Under the pieces are notes generated by a model. That model was given only the letters and a program-made list of their open reading frames with translations. It ran no database searches and was not told where the DNA came from. Shown here piece by piece: positions 25,792-34,380 of a DNA stretch of 64,000 bases; position 1 is the stretch's first letter, and each line of letters begins with the position of its first letter. A program made the translations under genes and the position numbers. The stretch is from RUG626 sp051866775 (GTDB taxonomy: Bacteria > Bacillota > Clostridia > Oscillospirales > Oscillospiraceae), in NCBI GenBank assembly GCA_051866775.1, contig JBJDXR010000022.1:1-64000 (forward strand), written 5' to 3'.

Positions 25792-26184
25792 TTATATGTT
25801 ATGAGAGGATTCACGAAGCCTTTCCTCCGATGATAGGATCAGCGTGTCATAGTGTTCGATCTTGCAGTTCAGTCTGCCCAGCGCCGCCTGCATCTCCGCT
25901 ATGCGCTTGACAAGAAGCTCCCGCTGCTCGATAAGTATTTGCTTCCTCGCCTCGGCGGTGTCGCCGCCCTGACGGAACAGCTTCACATATTCGATAAGCG
26001 CATCAATCTGCATTCCTGCTGAGCGCATGCATTTCATAAGCTCTATCCAGCCTAAGGATTCCTCGTCATAATCCCTGATCCCGCCCTTAGTCCTCGGAAC
26101 GGGCGGAAGCAGCCCTATCCGCTCATAGTAGCGCAGGGTGTCTGCGCTTATGTCGTATTTTTTGCTGACCTCTGCTATAGTCAT
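25792..26184 (-). CDS. MerR family transcriptional regulator
   Basis: A 130-residue MerR protein: an N-terminal winged helix (MTIAEVSKKYDISADTLRYY), an ERIGLLPPVPR wing, a second DNA-contacting helix region up to residue 75, then a long coiled coil (about residues 80-120) for dimerisation. There is no C-terminal metal-binding cysteine set, so it is of the AdhR/BltR-like stress or small-molecule type. It overlaps the preceding gene by 4 bases, so both are expressed together. Confidence 0.9.
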   Translation of the reverse strand: MTIAEVSKKYDISADTLRYYERIGLLPPVPRTKGGIRDYDEESLGWIELMKCMRSAGMQIDALIEYVKLFRQGGDTAEARKQILIEQRELLVKRIAEMQAALGRLNCKIEHYDTLILSSEERLRESSHNI

Positions 26185-26792
26185 GATATGTTCTCCCTAA
26201 GGCGGGGCATCACAAGCCCGCCCTTTTTTTCGTGGCCAGTGTCCCAAAGCACGTCAAAGTCCAGCCAACGGTACTCACTGTATGTGACGGCCTTAACCAT
26301 GAAGGCCTCCTCTGCCTCCTCATAGCCTGCGAGAATAAACCAGTGCCACACATAAAAATCCATAGCAGGATTGTCGTGGTGCAGAATGAGGCAGGCAGCG
26401 GGGACATTCCTGTCTATACTGTCCTTAAGCGCTGATTTTGCCTGTTCCGCCGGTGCGTCCCCGGAAACCGTTCCGAACGTTAAGCCGATGCCCACATCGC
26501 TGGCATACCGCCCAAAACCCTCGGTGAAGATCTCCAGCTTGTCCACTCCGCCCGGTCTTGGGTGGATATACGGCTCCATTATGCCGGCAAAGCGTATATA
26601 ATCATCTTTAGTTATATCGCATATATCTATTGGACACAGTCCTGCCGCGCCCTGATTTTTCGCAAGGCATATACAGCAGTCGCAGGCCGTAGCCGCGGCA
26701 CAGCCGCCCCGTTTCATCATAGTCCCCGGAAACCAATCCTGATTTCCGCCATAGGAATCACCTATAGTGAAATATGGTATCTCTTTTTTCAT
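26181..26792 (-). CDS. Unknown Cys-rich protein, possibly papain-like (C39-type) fold
   Basis: A 203-residue protein I do not firmly recognise. The N-terminal part contains KRGGCAAATACDCCICLAK, a Cys cluster in a context (G-G-C-A-A before a helix) like that of C39-type cysteine peptidases. Further on come a His in ILHHDNPAMDF and WHWFILAGYEEAEE, which resembles the catalytic His segment of such folds, and an Asp in WLDFDVLWD. This suggests a papain-like fold with a Cys-His-Asp set, but the extra cysteines could also bind metal. No signal peptide is present, so it should be cytoplasmic. It is co-translated with a MerR regulator. ATG at 26792 is supported by family-like N-terminus only. Confidence 0.55.
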   Translation of the reverse strand: MKKEIPYFTIGDSYGGNQDWFPGTMMKRGGCAAATACDCCICLAKNQGAAGLCPIDICDITKDDYIRFAGIMEPYIHPRPGGVDKLEIFTEGFGRYASDVGIGLTFGTVSGDAPAEQAKSALKDSIDRNVPAACLILHHDNPAMDFYVWHWFILAGYEEAEEAFMVKAVTYSEYRWLDFDVLWDTGHEKKGGLVMPRLRENIS

Positions 26793-26840
26793 TTATTTAC
26801 CGCCGAAAATAGAATTTGCCCTAATGTGACAGGCAGATGT

Positions 26841-27070
26841 ACCGCTTACACTAAGCTCAATCGGCGCAAAAGCTTGATTTCGCTAAGTGACGGGCATGTG
26901 TACCGCTAAGCTCACCGTTTGCCTGCGGCTCCGGTTCGCTAAGCGGATACATTATACCGCTTACACTAAGCTCAATCGGCGCAAAAGCTTGATTTCGCTA
27001 AGTGACGGGTATGTGTACCGCTAAGCTCGCCGTTTGCCTGCGGCTCCGGCTTGCCAAGCGGATACATTAT
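26841..27070. repeat. Two tandem 115-bp direct repeats
   Basis: Copy 1 is 26841-26955 and copy 2 is 26956-27070; they differ at only about five positions. Each begins ACCGCTTACACTAAGCTCAA and ends GCGGATACATTAT, and contains an inner partial repeat of its own first part (TGTACCGCTAAGCTC). A further partial unit seems to lie before copy 1 (TGACAGGCAGATGTACCGC). They fill most of the 359-base gap between the Cys-rich gene and the DUF362 gene; the remainder has no visible gene. Confidence 0.9.
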
Positions 27071-27151
27071 ACACCATTACGGCGAAATAATCAGTATATT
27101 TTCTCGGTTTTTCGTGTGCACTGTAGTGTCCTTTGCGGCATCTGGTCCGTA

Positions 27152-28021
27152 TCAATCTATAGAGATTATCTCGTACTGGCGCAGCCCAAGTCCAAGCTCC
27201 ACAGCGGCCTCAATCGTGTGAATGCCGTTCCGTGACTCCATGCGCTCTATCAGCGCGGCTTTACCGGGATCGGGAGAGGCGTACACCGCGTCTACGCTGG
27301 CCTGATCCACAGCCACAGGGTCTGTGGACGCAAATATGCCGATGTCGGCCATCTCCGGGTCGTGAGGATTTGAATCGCAGTCACAGTCCACACTCAATTT
27401 GTTTGCCACGTTGATGTACAGGATATTATCCCTGCCCATGAAGTCCATAACACTCTCATCAGCATCGGCCATAGACTCAAGGAAGCTGTCGTGATCTGCG
27501 GTCCAAAGCTTATCAGGGTCACCTGCGCCGTGTATTACTGCCTTGCCGCGGGCCGAGCCAATGCCGATGGACATATTTTTGAGCGCCCCGCCAAAGCCGC
27601 CCATTGCGTGGCCCTTAAAATGGGACAGCACCAACATGGAATCATAGTTTTTAAGGTGCGAGCCGACGAAATTTTCCTTTAAATGATGGCCGTTTTTCAC
27701 CGGAAGGGGCATATCGCCCTCCTCATCCATGATATCGCAGGGTGCGATATCCAAAAAGCCGTGTTCCTTTATAGCCTTCCAGTGCTCCTCTGAGGTGCTG
27801 CGCCGCCCGCCGTAGGCGGTGTTGCACTCGACGATAGTGCCGGAGAGTTTATCCACCAGCGGCTTTATAAGCTTGGGATCCAAGAAATTGTGTCCACCCG
27901 GCTCACCGGAGGATATTTTAACGGCCACCTTACCGCCGAGCCGGCGGCCCATAGCGTCAAAAATCCTCAATAGTGCGTCAGAGGTGATCTCCTTTGTAAA
28001 ATAGACCTTTGCTTTTTCCAT
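27152..28021 (-). CDS. DUF362 domain protein
   Basis: A 289-residue DUF362 protein. Typical segments are VAVKISSGEPGGHNFLDP, the SHFKGHAMGGFGGALKNM block and ASTDPVAVDQASVDAV. Many DUF362 proteins carry an added ferredoxin domain, but here the only cysteines in a row are CDCDSNPHD, and no CxxCxxCxxxC motif is present, so this is the cluster-free form. Its reaction is unknown. It is a single gene on the minus strand, downstream of nothing obviously related. Confidence 0.82.
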   Translation of the reverse strand: MEKAKVYFTKEITSDALLRIFDAMGRRLGGKVAVKISSGEPGGHNFLDPKLIKPLVDKLSGTIVECNTAYGGRRSTSEEHWKAIKEHGFLDIAPCDIMDEEGDMPLPVKNGHHLKENFVGSHLKNYDSMLVLSHFKGHAMGGFGGALKNMSIGIGSARGKAVIHGAGDPDKLWTADHDSFLESMADADESVMDFMGRDNILYINVANKLSVDCDCDSNPHDPEMADIGIFASTDPVAVDQASVDAVYASPDPGKAALIERMESRNGIHTIEAAVELGLGLRQYEIISID

Positions 28022-28386
28022 TGTTCAAGACCTCCATCTTGTTTATTTATTGCTTTCTCACGCCGTTTGACAGTGCGTTCTCTCCCGGATATTAATAGGC
28101 TATGCGGACGGACCGTGATTGCCCCTTTTTGCCGCCTGTGCCGGCTCGGGGCCGGTATCCAGTACCGCATAAAATGTGATTTTTGTAAAACTCAGCCTTT
28201 CCTGCAAATATCACGGTGAGGCATGTTATTCCTTTTTATAGCATAACACTTTAAGTTTACTCCAAGTCAAGGAATTTCAAAAAATAATTTATATTTTACA
28301 CATTTTCTGTTTGATATTTTACATAAAACGGTTAAGATAATACCAGCCAATGAAACGGCAGACTTTTTCATTTTCTCTTTCCTTGT

Positions 28387-28418
28387 CAGGCACGCAATTC
28401 AGCGTGCCTGTTTTTTTT
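28387..28418 (+). terminator. Orphan terminator, possibly of a small RNA
   Basis: CAGGCACGC pairs with GCGTGCCTG across AATTCA, followed by eight T. No plus-strand gene lies upstream (the neighbouring DUF362 gene is on the other strand), so the terminator must serve a small RNA or a leader transcript begun somewhere in 28190-28360. Elsewhere 28022-28386 shows no gene. Confidence 0.7.
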
Positions 28419-28503
28419 GCTTTGATCTGCGCGGCATTCTGCAAGGCGACGCCTTGACAAGCATTTTCCTGTTTTGTAAAATAAAAATCAATTCCCCTTT
28501 AAA

Positions 28504-28623
28504 ATGGATGGATACTACGGTGTTGGCAAAAGCTTTGTACACCGACAGCGCTGCTCCGCCGGAGAAGGTGAGACAACCTCCTCGGAAAGTGGGAAACCGA
28601 GTCGTGAAGCAGCCCAAGGATAA
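28504..28623 (+). mobile_element. Possible relic of an IS605-type tnpB 3' end / omega-RNA-like structure
   Basis: A 39-codon frame starting at 28504 encodes MDGYYGVGKSFVHRQRCSAG and continues GEGETTSSESGKPSREAAQG, similar in style to the poorly conserved tail of IS200/IS605 TnpB proteins. The same bases fold well: CGGTGT/ACACCG (28518-28544), GCTGCT/AGCAGC enclosing (28550-28613), AGGT/ACCT and CTCGG/CCGAG hairpins, ending GTCGTGAAGCAGCCC, which resembles the end of the RNA produced from the tnpB 3' region. No transposase core is left. It could instead be an unrelated structured leader of the epimerase gene. Identification is from memory of the family and tentative. Confidence 0.35.
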
Positions 28624-28651
28624 AGTATTATACAGCAGAATGGAGATTAAT

Positions 28652-29815
28652 ATGAAACGAAAGCTTAAGACCATGGAACAGCAGCTCCTTGAGGAGCTTC
28701 CACGCATACTTGCTTATTGGGAGAAGACCTCCTGGGATGGGGAAAAGGGCATATTTTTAACTCTGGGCTGCGATAACAGGCCCCTTAAAAGCGGACGCAG
28801 GTCGGCGGTGCTGGTCTCACGTGTGCTTTGGGCGTTTTCAGCGGCATACCGCCTGACCGGGGAGAGGCACTATCTGGAAGTTGCTGGGCTTGCCTATGAG
28901 GATCTGATGAAAAATTTCTTGGACCGTCAATTCGGCGGCTTGTATGTGGGGCTGGAGGCTGATGGTACGCCTTATTCTGATAATAAGAGCACCTACACCC
29001 AGAGCTATGCAATTTACGGACTTTCAGAGTATTACCTCGCCGGAGGCGGGGAGGAGAGCCTCAATAAGGCTAAGGATATATTCCGAAGAATCGAGGAGCA
29101 CGCATATTCTAATGAGTTCGGAGGCTATACCGCCGTATGCGGCAGAGATTGGAGCGATCTTGGCGGCGGCTTGGAGGTGGATACATATCTGCACCTCACG
29201 GAGTCGTATGCAAACCTACTGAAGGCGTGGGATGATGAAGAGCTGAGAGCATCGCTTCGGCGTGTGGTGTCCATCCTCACGGAGAAATTTTTAAGGCCTG
29301 ACGGCGGGCTTTATCAGGGGCTTAACCGGGACTGGAGCTGTACCCAGGATGTTTCCGACCGCTTTGCAGACGATGCGGAGGGGGCGTGGATGATACTTGA
29401 GGCGGCTTCCGCGATTGGAGATGCAGTATTTACCGGGACCGTCAATGCCGCGGCTGAAAAAATGATAACAAGGCTCGCAACGGTGGGCTATGACGCCCAA
29501 AACGGCGGAGTATTTGACCGGCTTAATTCCGATGGGACCATGAGCACGGATAAAATGTGGTGGGAGGAATCGGAATCAGCTATCGCCATGCTCTACGGAT
29601 TCAGGCTTAACGGCTCAGAGGAGCTTGCGCAGAAGGCACTGGAGACATGGGACTTCATCCGGCGCTTTATATGTACAGAAAACAATGAATGGAACTGGAA
29701 GGTGCACGCGGACGGGACATTTGTTCCCATAACGGACCCTTCAAAGCCGCTGAAGTGTCCGTACCACAGTACAAGGATCGTCACCCACTGCGTACCTATC
29801 ATAAACACCATCTGA
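28652..29815 (+). CDS. N-acylglucosamine 2-epimerase (AGE) / cellobiose 2-epimerase family protein
   Basis: A 387-residue (alpha/alpha)6-barrel epimerase. The catalytic-site residues of the superfamily are visible: Arg in KSGRRSAVLVSR, His and Glu in LHLTESYANL, the MWWEESE tryptophan/glutamate block and the C-terminal PYHSTRI with His and Arg. Such enzymes flip the C2 stereochemistry (or isomerise C1/C2) of sugars, e.g. N-acetylglucosamine to N-acetylmannosamine, or cellobiose to glucosyl-mannose; the WWEESE/PYH pattern fits cellobiose or mannose epimerases at least as well. ATG 28652 follows TGGAG; an in-frame extension back to 28454 reads through the structured leader and is rejected. No transporter or glycosidase gene adjoins it. 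Confidence 0.83.
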   Translation: MKRKLKTMEQQLLEELPRILAYWEKTSWDGEKGIFLTLGCDNRPLKSGRRSAVLVSRVLWAFSAAYRLTGERHYLEVAGLAYEDLMKNFLDRQFGGLYVGLEADGTPYSDNKSTYTQSYAIYGLSEYYLAGGGEESLNKAKDIFRRIEEHAYSNEFGGYTAVCGRDWSDLGGGLEVDTYLHLTESYANLLKAWDDEELRASLRRVVSILTEKFLRPDGGLYQGLNRDWSCTQDVSDRFADDAEGAWMILEAASAIGDAVFTGTVNAAAEKMITRLATVGYDAQNGGVFDRLNSDGTMSTDKMWWEESESAIAMLYGFRLNGSEELAQKALETWDFIRRFICTENNEWNWKVHADGTFVPITDPSKPLKCPYHSTRIVTHCVPIINTI

Positions 29816-29885
29816 TTAAAATGAATGAAGGCACCTCTTACTGCTGGACTGATTTTTTAAAACGGCACATAACAAATAAGAAGAC

Positions 29886-29929
29886 AAAAAGGCAAGGCGC
29901 CGCAGGTATCCTGCGCGCCTTGCCTTTTT
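29886..29929 (+). terminator. Terminator after the epimerase gene
   Basis: AAAAAGGCAAGGCGC pairs with GCGCCTTGCCTTTTT, extended by an inner CGCAG/CTGCG stem. It ends in a T run. Confidence 0.88.
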
Positions 29930-30005
29930 GTAAGATTTTCTGTATATAACGATTTTGTGCTATTGCGGCTGAATTGGACATAGGTTAAATCAAGAGGTGA
30001 TGAAT

Positions 30006-30785
30006 GTGTTCAAACAGGCAAAAAACAAGCTTGCGAGGCTCACACAAAAGCAGAAGAAGCTGTTATCCGCCGCGCTGGTTGTCATATTAGTCGCTGCGAT
30101 ATTTTTAGCTGTGGAGACGCCGACGATGATCAGCGCCGCAAATACACGGCAGCTGCCCATCTACAGTGTGGAGAGAGATCAAAAAATGGTTTCGCTTTCC
30201 TTTGACGCGGCGTGGGGGAACGAGGACACGCAGATGCTCATTGATATCCTGGCAAAATATGATGTGAAGGTCACCTTCTTTGTTGTAGGGGAGTGGGTGG
30301 ATAAGTACCCGGAATCTGTGAAGGCTCTGGCGGACGCCGGACACGAGGTCATGAACCACTCGAATGACCATGCACACTTTAATTCTCTCACATCGGATCA
30401 GATAGTTGATAACATAAATGCGTGCAGCGACAAGATCGAGGCGATAACGGGAGTGAGACCGACATTGTTCAGACCGCCTTACGGAGAGTATGACGATCAC
30501 GTTATAGCCGCGGTCAGAAGCATGGGCATTGAGCCTATACAGTGGGATGTGGACAGCCTGGACTGGAAGGACCTGTCGGCGTCGGAGATATACTCACGCG
30601 TAACAAGCAAGGTTGCCCCCGGGAGCATAGTGCTGTTTCACAATGCAGCCCTGCATACGCCTGAGGCGCTGGAGGACGTTGTTAAGTTCTTAATAAGCGA
30701 GGGATATGAGATAGTCCCTATAGGCCAGCTTATAATCTCCGGAGAATATACTATAGACCATACGGGCAGGCAGTTTGCCGCGTAA
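30006..30785 (+). CDS. Polysaccharide deacetylase, PdaB-like
   Basis: A 259-residue protein with an N-terminal signal-anchor helix (about residues 17-38) and an external NodB deacetylase domain. Motif 1 is SFDAAWGNED, the FD..WG variant typical of PdaB-type sporulation deacetylases rather than the usual TFDDG; motif 2 is HSNDHAHF (His pair for the metal) and motif 3 RPPYGEYD. PdaB family members act on peptidoglycan during endospore formation in Bacillus, so this suggests a spore-former or its descendant. GTG 30006 is preferred because AGAGGTGA overlaps the ATG at 30000. A terminator follows immediately. Confidence 0.85.
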   Translation: MFKQAKNKLARLTQKQKKLLSAALVVILVAAIFLAVETPTMISAANTRQLPIYSVERDQKMVSLSFDAAWGNEDTQMLIDILAKYDVKVTFFVVGEWVDKYPESVKALADAGHEVMNHSNDHAHFNSLTSDQIVDNINACSDKIEAITGVRPTLFRPPYGEYDDHVIAAVRSMGIEPIQWDVDSLDWKDLSASEIYSRVTSKVAPGSIVLFHNAALHTPEALEDVVKFLISEGYEIVPIGQLIISGEYTIDHTGRQFAA

Positions 30786-30821
30786 AAAAAGGAGCTTAAG
30801 CGGCGCTTAAGCTCCTTTTTT
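30785..30821 (+). terminator. Terminator after the deacetylase gene
   Basis: A 17-bp perfect stem (AAAAAAGGAGCTTAAGC with its mirror) and a 3-base loop; the right arm supplies the T run. Confidence 0.9.
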
Positions 30822-30915
30822 ATTGCAATTACAGAACTGTATTATGTGAAAATATAACTTAGTCCGGCCGGAGAGCTTTATCTTAAAAGCGATTAAAAAA
30901 AACAGCAAGTTTGAA

Positions 30916-30944
30916 TTGCCCGAATGGGCAAGATGTGATAGGAT
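30916..30944 (+). promoter_or_regulatory. Promoter for the U32 gene pair
   Basis: TTGCCC (30916-30921) and TAGGAT (30939-30944) with a 17-base spacer, 30 bases upstream of the first U32 gene. Confidence 0.5.
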
Positions 30945-30973
30945 ACATATAAAAACAATATGGAGTGCACACC

Positions 30974-32179
30974 TTGAAAAACACAGAGCTTTTGGCGCCG
31001 TCCGGGGACTGGGAGAGCCTTGAGGCGGCCGTTAATTTCGGCGCCGACGCCATATATTTGGGAGGGGACACGCTGCAGCTGCGGTCAGCGAAGGCGGGAT
31101 TTTCCAGAGATGATATCGGCCGGGCGGCGGAGCTTCTTCACCGCCGGGGTAAGAGGCTTTATGTGACTGTGAATTCCTTCGCCAGAAACGGAGAGATCCG
31201 GCTGGCAGGGGAGTACGCGCGCTTTTTGCGGGACGCGGGCGCCGACGCGGCGATAATATCGGATATCGGGGTACTGGCGGAGTTTGCTCAGGCTGCCCCG
31301 GAGCTTGAGAGGCACGTAAGCACACAGGCAAATTGCATGAACTGGCGGGCGGCCAAGGTCTATGCCGAGATGGGCGCAAAGCGCGTGGTGCTGGCCAGAG
31401 AGATGAGCCTTGATGAGATCAAGGCCCTTCGTGATAACACGCCGCCGGAGCTGGAGCTTGAGGCCTTTGTACACGGGGCAATGTGTATGGCCTATTCCGG
31501 CAGGTGCATCATTAGCTCCTTCCTTACAGGCAGAAGCGGCAACAGGGGGGAGTGTACCCAGCCCTGCCGCTGGAGCTACTCGCTTGTGGAGGAAAAACGC
31601 CCGGGGGAGTATTTCCCGGTGGAGGAGAGCGATAACGGAACCGCTATTTTAAGCTCACACGACCTGTGCTGCATTGAATTTTTGGATAAGCTCCGAGCGT
31701 CAGGGGTAAGCTCTTTTAAGATAGAGGGGCGCATGAAAACAGCGTATTATGTGGCCACGGCGGTGAACGCCTACAGAAAGGCGATCGATGGGACTGACTC
31801 CATAGAAAGCTGCCGCGCGGAGCTTGACTGCATAAAGCACCGTCCCTATTCCACGGGCTTTTACTTTGGATACCTGAAGGACGGGCACTATAACAGCGGA
31901 CGCTACAGCCAAAGCTGTAAATTTATAGGTAACGTACTTGGCTGGGAAAACGGGATTGCCAAAATACGTCAGCGCAACAATTTTAAGGTAGGAGATGTGC
32001 TTGAGGTGCTGTCACCAAAGCAGGGGATTGTGAGCTTTACAGTTAACCGCATAGAAAATGAGGAGGGAGAGCTGCAGGAGTCGGCCCCGCATCCCAACCA
32101 GATCGTCTTTGTCCCCTGTGAGGAACGGATCTATCCGGGGGATTTTCTGCGCAGACGGGAGAGTGACGAGGATGCCTGA
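30974..32179 (+). CDS. Peptidase U32 family protein, TrhP (YrrO/YegQ)-like
   Basis: A 401-residue U32 family protein. The family start ELLAPSGDWESLEAAVNFGA and the conserved block FVHGAMCMAYSGRC ... SGNRGECTQPCRW are clear; these cysteines hold an iron-sulphur cluster in characterised relatives. Proteins of this length (YegQ, YrrO) are TrhP enzymes that hydroxylate uridine 34 of tRNAs using prephenate-derived chemistry, not true peptidases. I use the TTG at 30974 because GGAG stands 8 bases before it and the homology begins there. It overlaps the next U32 gene by 8 bases. Confidence 0.83.
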   Translation: MKNTELLAPSGDWESLEAAVNFGADAIYLGGDTLQLRSAKAGFSRDDIGRAAELLHRRGKRLYVTVNSFARNGEIRLAGEYARFLRDAGADAAIISDIGVLAEFAQAAPELERHVSTQANCMNWRAAKVYAEMGAKRVVLAREMSLDEIKALRDNTPPELELEAFVHGAMCMAYSGRCIISSFLTGRSGNRGECTQPCRWSYSLVEEKRPGEYFPVEESDNGTAILSSHDLCCIEFLDKLRASGVSSFKIEGRMKTAYYVATAVNAYRKAIDGTDSIESCRAELDCIKHRPYSTGFYFGYLKDGHYNSGRYSQSCKFIGNVLGWENGIAKIRQRNNFKVGDVLEVLSPKQGIVSFTVNRIENEEGELQESAPHPNQIVFVPCEERIYPGDFLRRRESDEDA

Positions 32180-34202
32180 GATTTTGGCGCCGGCAGGCGG
32201 TGAGGAACAGCTTATCGCCGCGGTGAGATGCGGGGCTGATGCAGTGTATCTTGGGACAGGAGGCTTTAACGCCCGAAGAAATGCGGAAAACTTTGCCGGA
32301 GGTTCGCTCTCTGCGGCCGTGGCGTACTGCCGCGTGCGGGATGTTGCAGTACATGTGACGGTGAACACTCTCGTTATGGACAGCGAGTTTTCATTACTGG
32401 ACGATACTGTTGACGAGATAGCCGCCGCCGGGGCCGACGCCGCCATAATACAGGACCTGGCCGTTCTGCGGCGGTTCCGGGACAGGTGTCCGGATATAAA
32501 GCGGCACGCCTCCACACAGATGACCATCCACAACCTTGACGGGGCGAAGCTTATGGCGGACATGGGTTTTGACAGGGTTGTGCTGTCGAGGGAGCTGTCG
32601 CTTAAGGAGATAGAATATATAACGGCCCGGTGCGGGATCGAGACGGAGGTTTTTGTCCACGGGGCGCTGTGTATGTGTATGTCCGGCGCGTGCTACCTGT
32701 CCTCCATGCTGGGCGGCAGAAGCGGTAACAGGGGGCTCTGCGCCCAGCCGTGCAGGCTGGATTTCCGCTCCGGGGGCAGGGAATACGTGCTGTCGCTTAA
32801 GGATATGTCGCACCTTAAGTATGTAAAAGAGCTGAGCGATATAGGAGTCGCCTCATTTAAAATTGAGGGGCGCATGAAAAGACCGGAGTACGTTGCCGCT
32901 GCCGTTACCGCCTGCCGCAGAGCCCTGGAGGGGCAGCCGTACGATATTGACTCACTTAGGGCTGTGTTTTCCCGAAGCGGCTTTACAGACGGCTATTTGA
33001 CAGGAAAAAGAGACGTAAATATGTTTGGCACCCGGCGCAAGGAGGATGTTACCGCCGCGGACCGCGTGCTTGGGGAGCTTGCAGGATTATACCGGGCGGA
33101 GAGGCAGTCGGTGCCGGTCTGTATGAAGCTCACCGTTAAGGACGGAGGTTCAGCGCTGAGTGCAGTATGCGGGGCAGACTCGGTGACGGTCTGCGGGGAT
33201 GTGCCGCAAAAGGCGCAGAAGCGGCCTCTGGATATCGGTTACGCAAGGAAAAGCCTTGAAAAGACCGGTGGGACGCCATACCTGCTTAAGGACCTGACGG
33301 CGGATATTGGCGAGGGGCTTATGCTTCCGGCATCATCCCTTAACGCTATGCGGCGCAATGCCCTTGAGGAGCTTACCAGACTTAGGGAAACACCCAAGAT
33401 CGCGAAGCTCCTCCCAAGAACGGAGCGGGAGATAAAGCCTTACCGGGCGGAAAAACGTTCGCTCCGGGGGAGGTTTTCAAGCTTACAGCAGCTCTGCGGG
33501 CTGGACGTGCTTGAGTATGTTTCGCTGCCTGTGAGCGAGATAGCCAAGGAGCCCCAAATTATTGAGCGCCTGGAGGGAAAGCTGATAGGTGAGGTGCCGG
33601 CGCTTCTCTTTGACGGCGATAGGGAGAAGCTTTCAGAACAGCTTCAAAGGCTTTATGAGCTTGGACTTAGGGACGTGTCCTGCCCGAATGCCTACAGCTT
33701 AAGGCTTTGCCGGGAAAAAGGCTTTAGGCTGCACGGGGATTTCGGACTTAACATCATGAATACCGACGCGCTGGAGGAGTACGCGGCGTTGGGGCTTGAT
33801 GATGCGACGGTCTCCTTTGAGCTTTCCATGAACAGGATAGCCTCGCTTGGGGGAGACATACCCAGAGGGCTTATCGCCTATGGGAGGCTGCCGCTTATGC
33901 GCTTTAGAAGCTGTCCGGCAAAAGGCGGTAAGGGGTGCTCCGGCTGTGATGGCCAGCCTGTCATAACGGACAGAAAGAACGCAGAGTTCCCCCTAGTATG
34001 CGAGGACAGACGCTTTGGGACTCTGCTTAATTCGGTGCCGCTGCACATAGCGGATAAGGACGTGGCTCATGTGGACTTTTTAACATTATATTTCACTGTT
34101 GAGTCAAAAAGTGATGCAAAAAGCGTCATTTATGACTTTATTTCCGGCAAAACTGCCGATTTTTCCAGAACCGGAGGGCTTTATTTCCGCGGCGTCAAGT
34201 GA
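32172..34202 (+). CDS. Peptidase U32 family protein with DUF3656, RlhA-like
   Basis: A 676-residue paralogue of the preceding gene. Residues 1-300 form the U32 domain (MPEILAPAGGEEQLIAAVRC, then FVHGALCMCMSGACY and RSGNRGLCAQPCR with the cluster cysteines). The remaining part holds the DUF3656 region and a second Cys set, CPAKGGKGCSGC near residue 590. This layout and length fit RlhA, which hydroxylates a cytidine of 23S rRNA. The ATG at 32172 lies inside the end of the upstream gene with GACGAGG before it. The tandem pair of a tRNA- and an rRNA-type U32 gene suggests coordinated RNA hydroxylation. Confidence 0.8.
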   Translation: MPEILAPAGGEEQLIAAVRCGADAVYLGTGGFNARRNAENFAGGSLSAAVAYCRVRDVAVHVTVNTLVMDSEFSLLDDTVDEIAAAGADAAIIQDLAVLRRFRDRCPDIKRHASTQMTIHNLDGAKLMADMGFDRVVLSRELSLKEIEYITARCGIETEVFVHGALCMCMSGACYLSSMLGGRSGNRGLCAQPCRLDFRSGGREYVLSLKDMSHLKYVKELSDIGVASFKIEGRMKRPEYVAAAVTACRRALEGQPYDIDSLRAVFSRSGFTDGYLTGKRDVNMFGTRRKEDVTAADRVLGELAGLYRAERQSVPVCMKLTVKDGGSALSAVCGADSVTVCGDVPQKAQKRPLDIGYARKSLEKTGGTPYLLKDLTADIGEGLMLPASSLNAMRRNALEELTRLRETPKIAKLLPRTEREIKPYRAEKRSLRGRFSSLQQLCGLDVLEYVSLPVSEIAKEPQIIERLEGKLIGEVPALLFDGDREKLSEQLQRLYELGLRDVSCPNAYSLRLCREKGFRLHGDFGLNIMNTDALEEYAALGLDDATVSFELSMNRIASLGGDIPRGLIAYGRLPLMRFRSCPAKGGKGCSGCDGQPVITDRKNAEFPLVCEDRRFGTLLNSVPLHIADKDVAHVDFLTLYFTVESKSDAKSVIYDFISGKTADFSRTGGLYFRGVK

Positions 34203-34307
34203 CCACCATGAAGTGCACATCCATGAAATTGTTAAAAAAAACACAAATTCTGACCAAAATATTGCGTGGTTATCAAGAAAAATGAATCAAATTCAACAAA
34301 ATTTTAC

Positions 34308-34336
34308 TTGACTGGAACACGCAAGGCGTGTATATT
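34308..34336 (+). promoter_or_regulatory. Promoter of the ATP synthase operon
   Basis: TTGACT (34308-34313) and TATATT (34331-34336), spacer 17 bases, 45 bases before the first atp reading frame. The preceding 34203-34307 is AT-rich non-coding. Confidence 0.75.
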
Positions 34337-34380
34337 AAATTGGGTCGATTTTTGACATGGTTCTTGCAGGGAGGTGCTCT

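Noticed and set aside
26841..27070. 115-bp repeats as a CRISPR array
   Set aside because: The units are directly adjacent without spacers, far longer than CRISPR repeats, and no cas gene is present.
28454..28651. N-terminal extension of the epimerase
   Set aside because: The extension reads through hairpins, has no family similarity, and a good ribosome site precedes ATG 28652.
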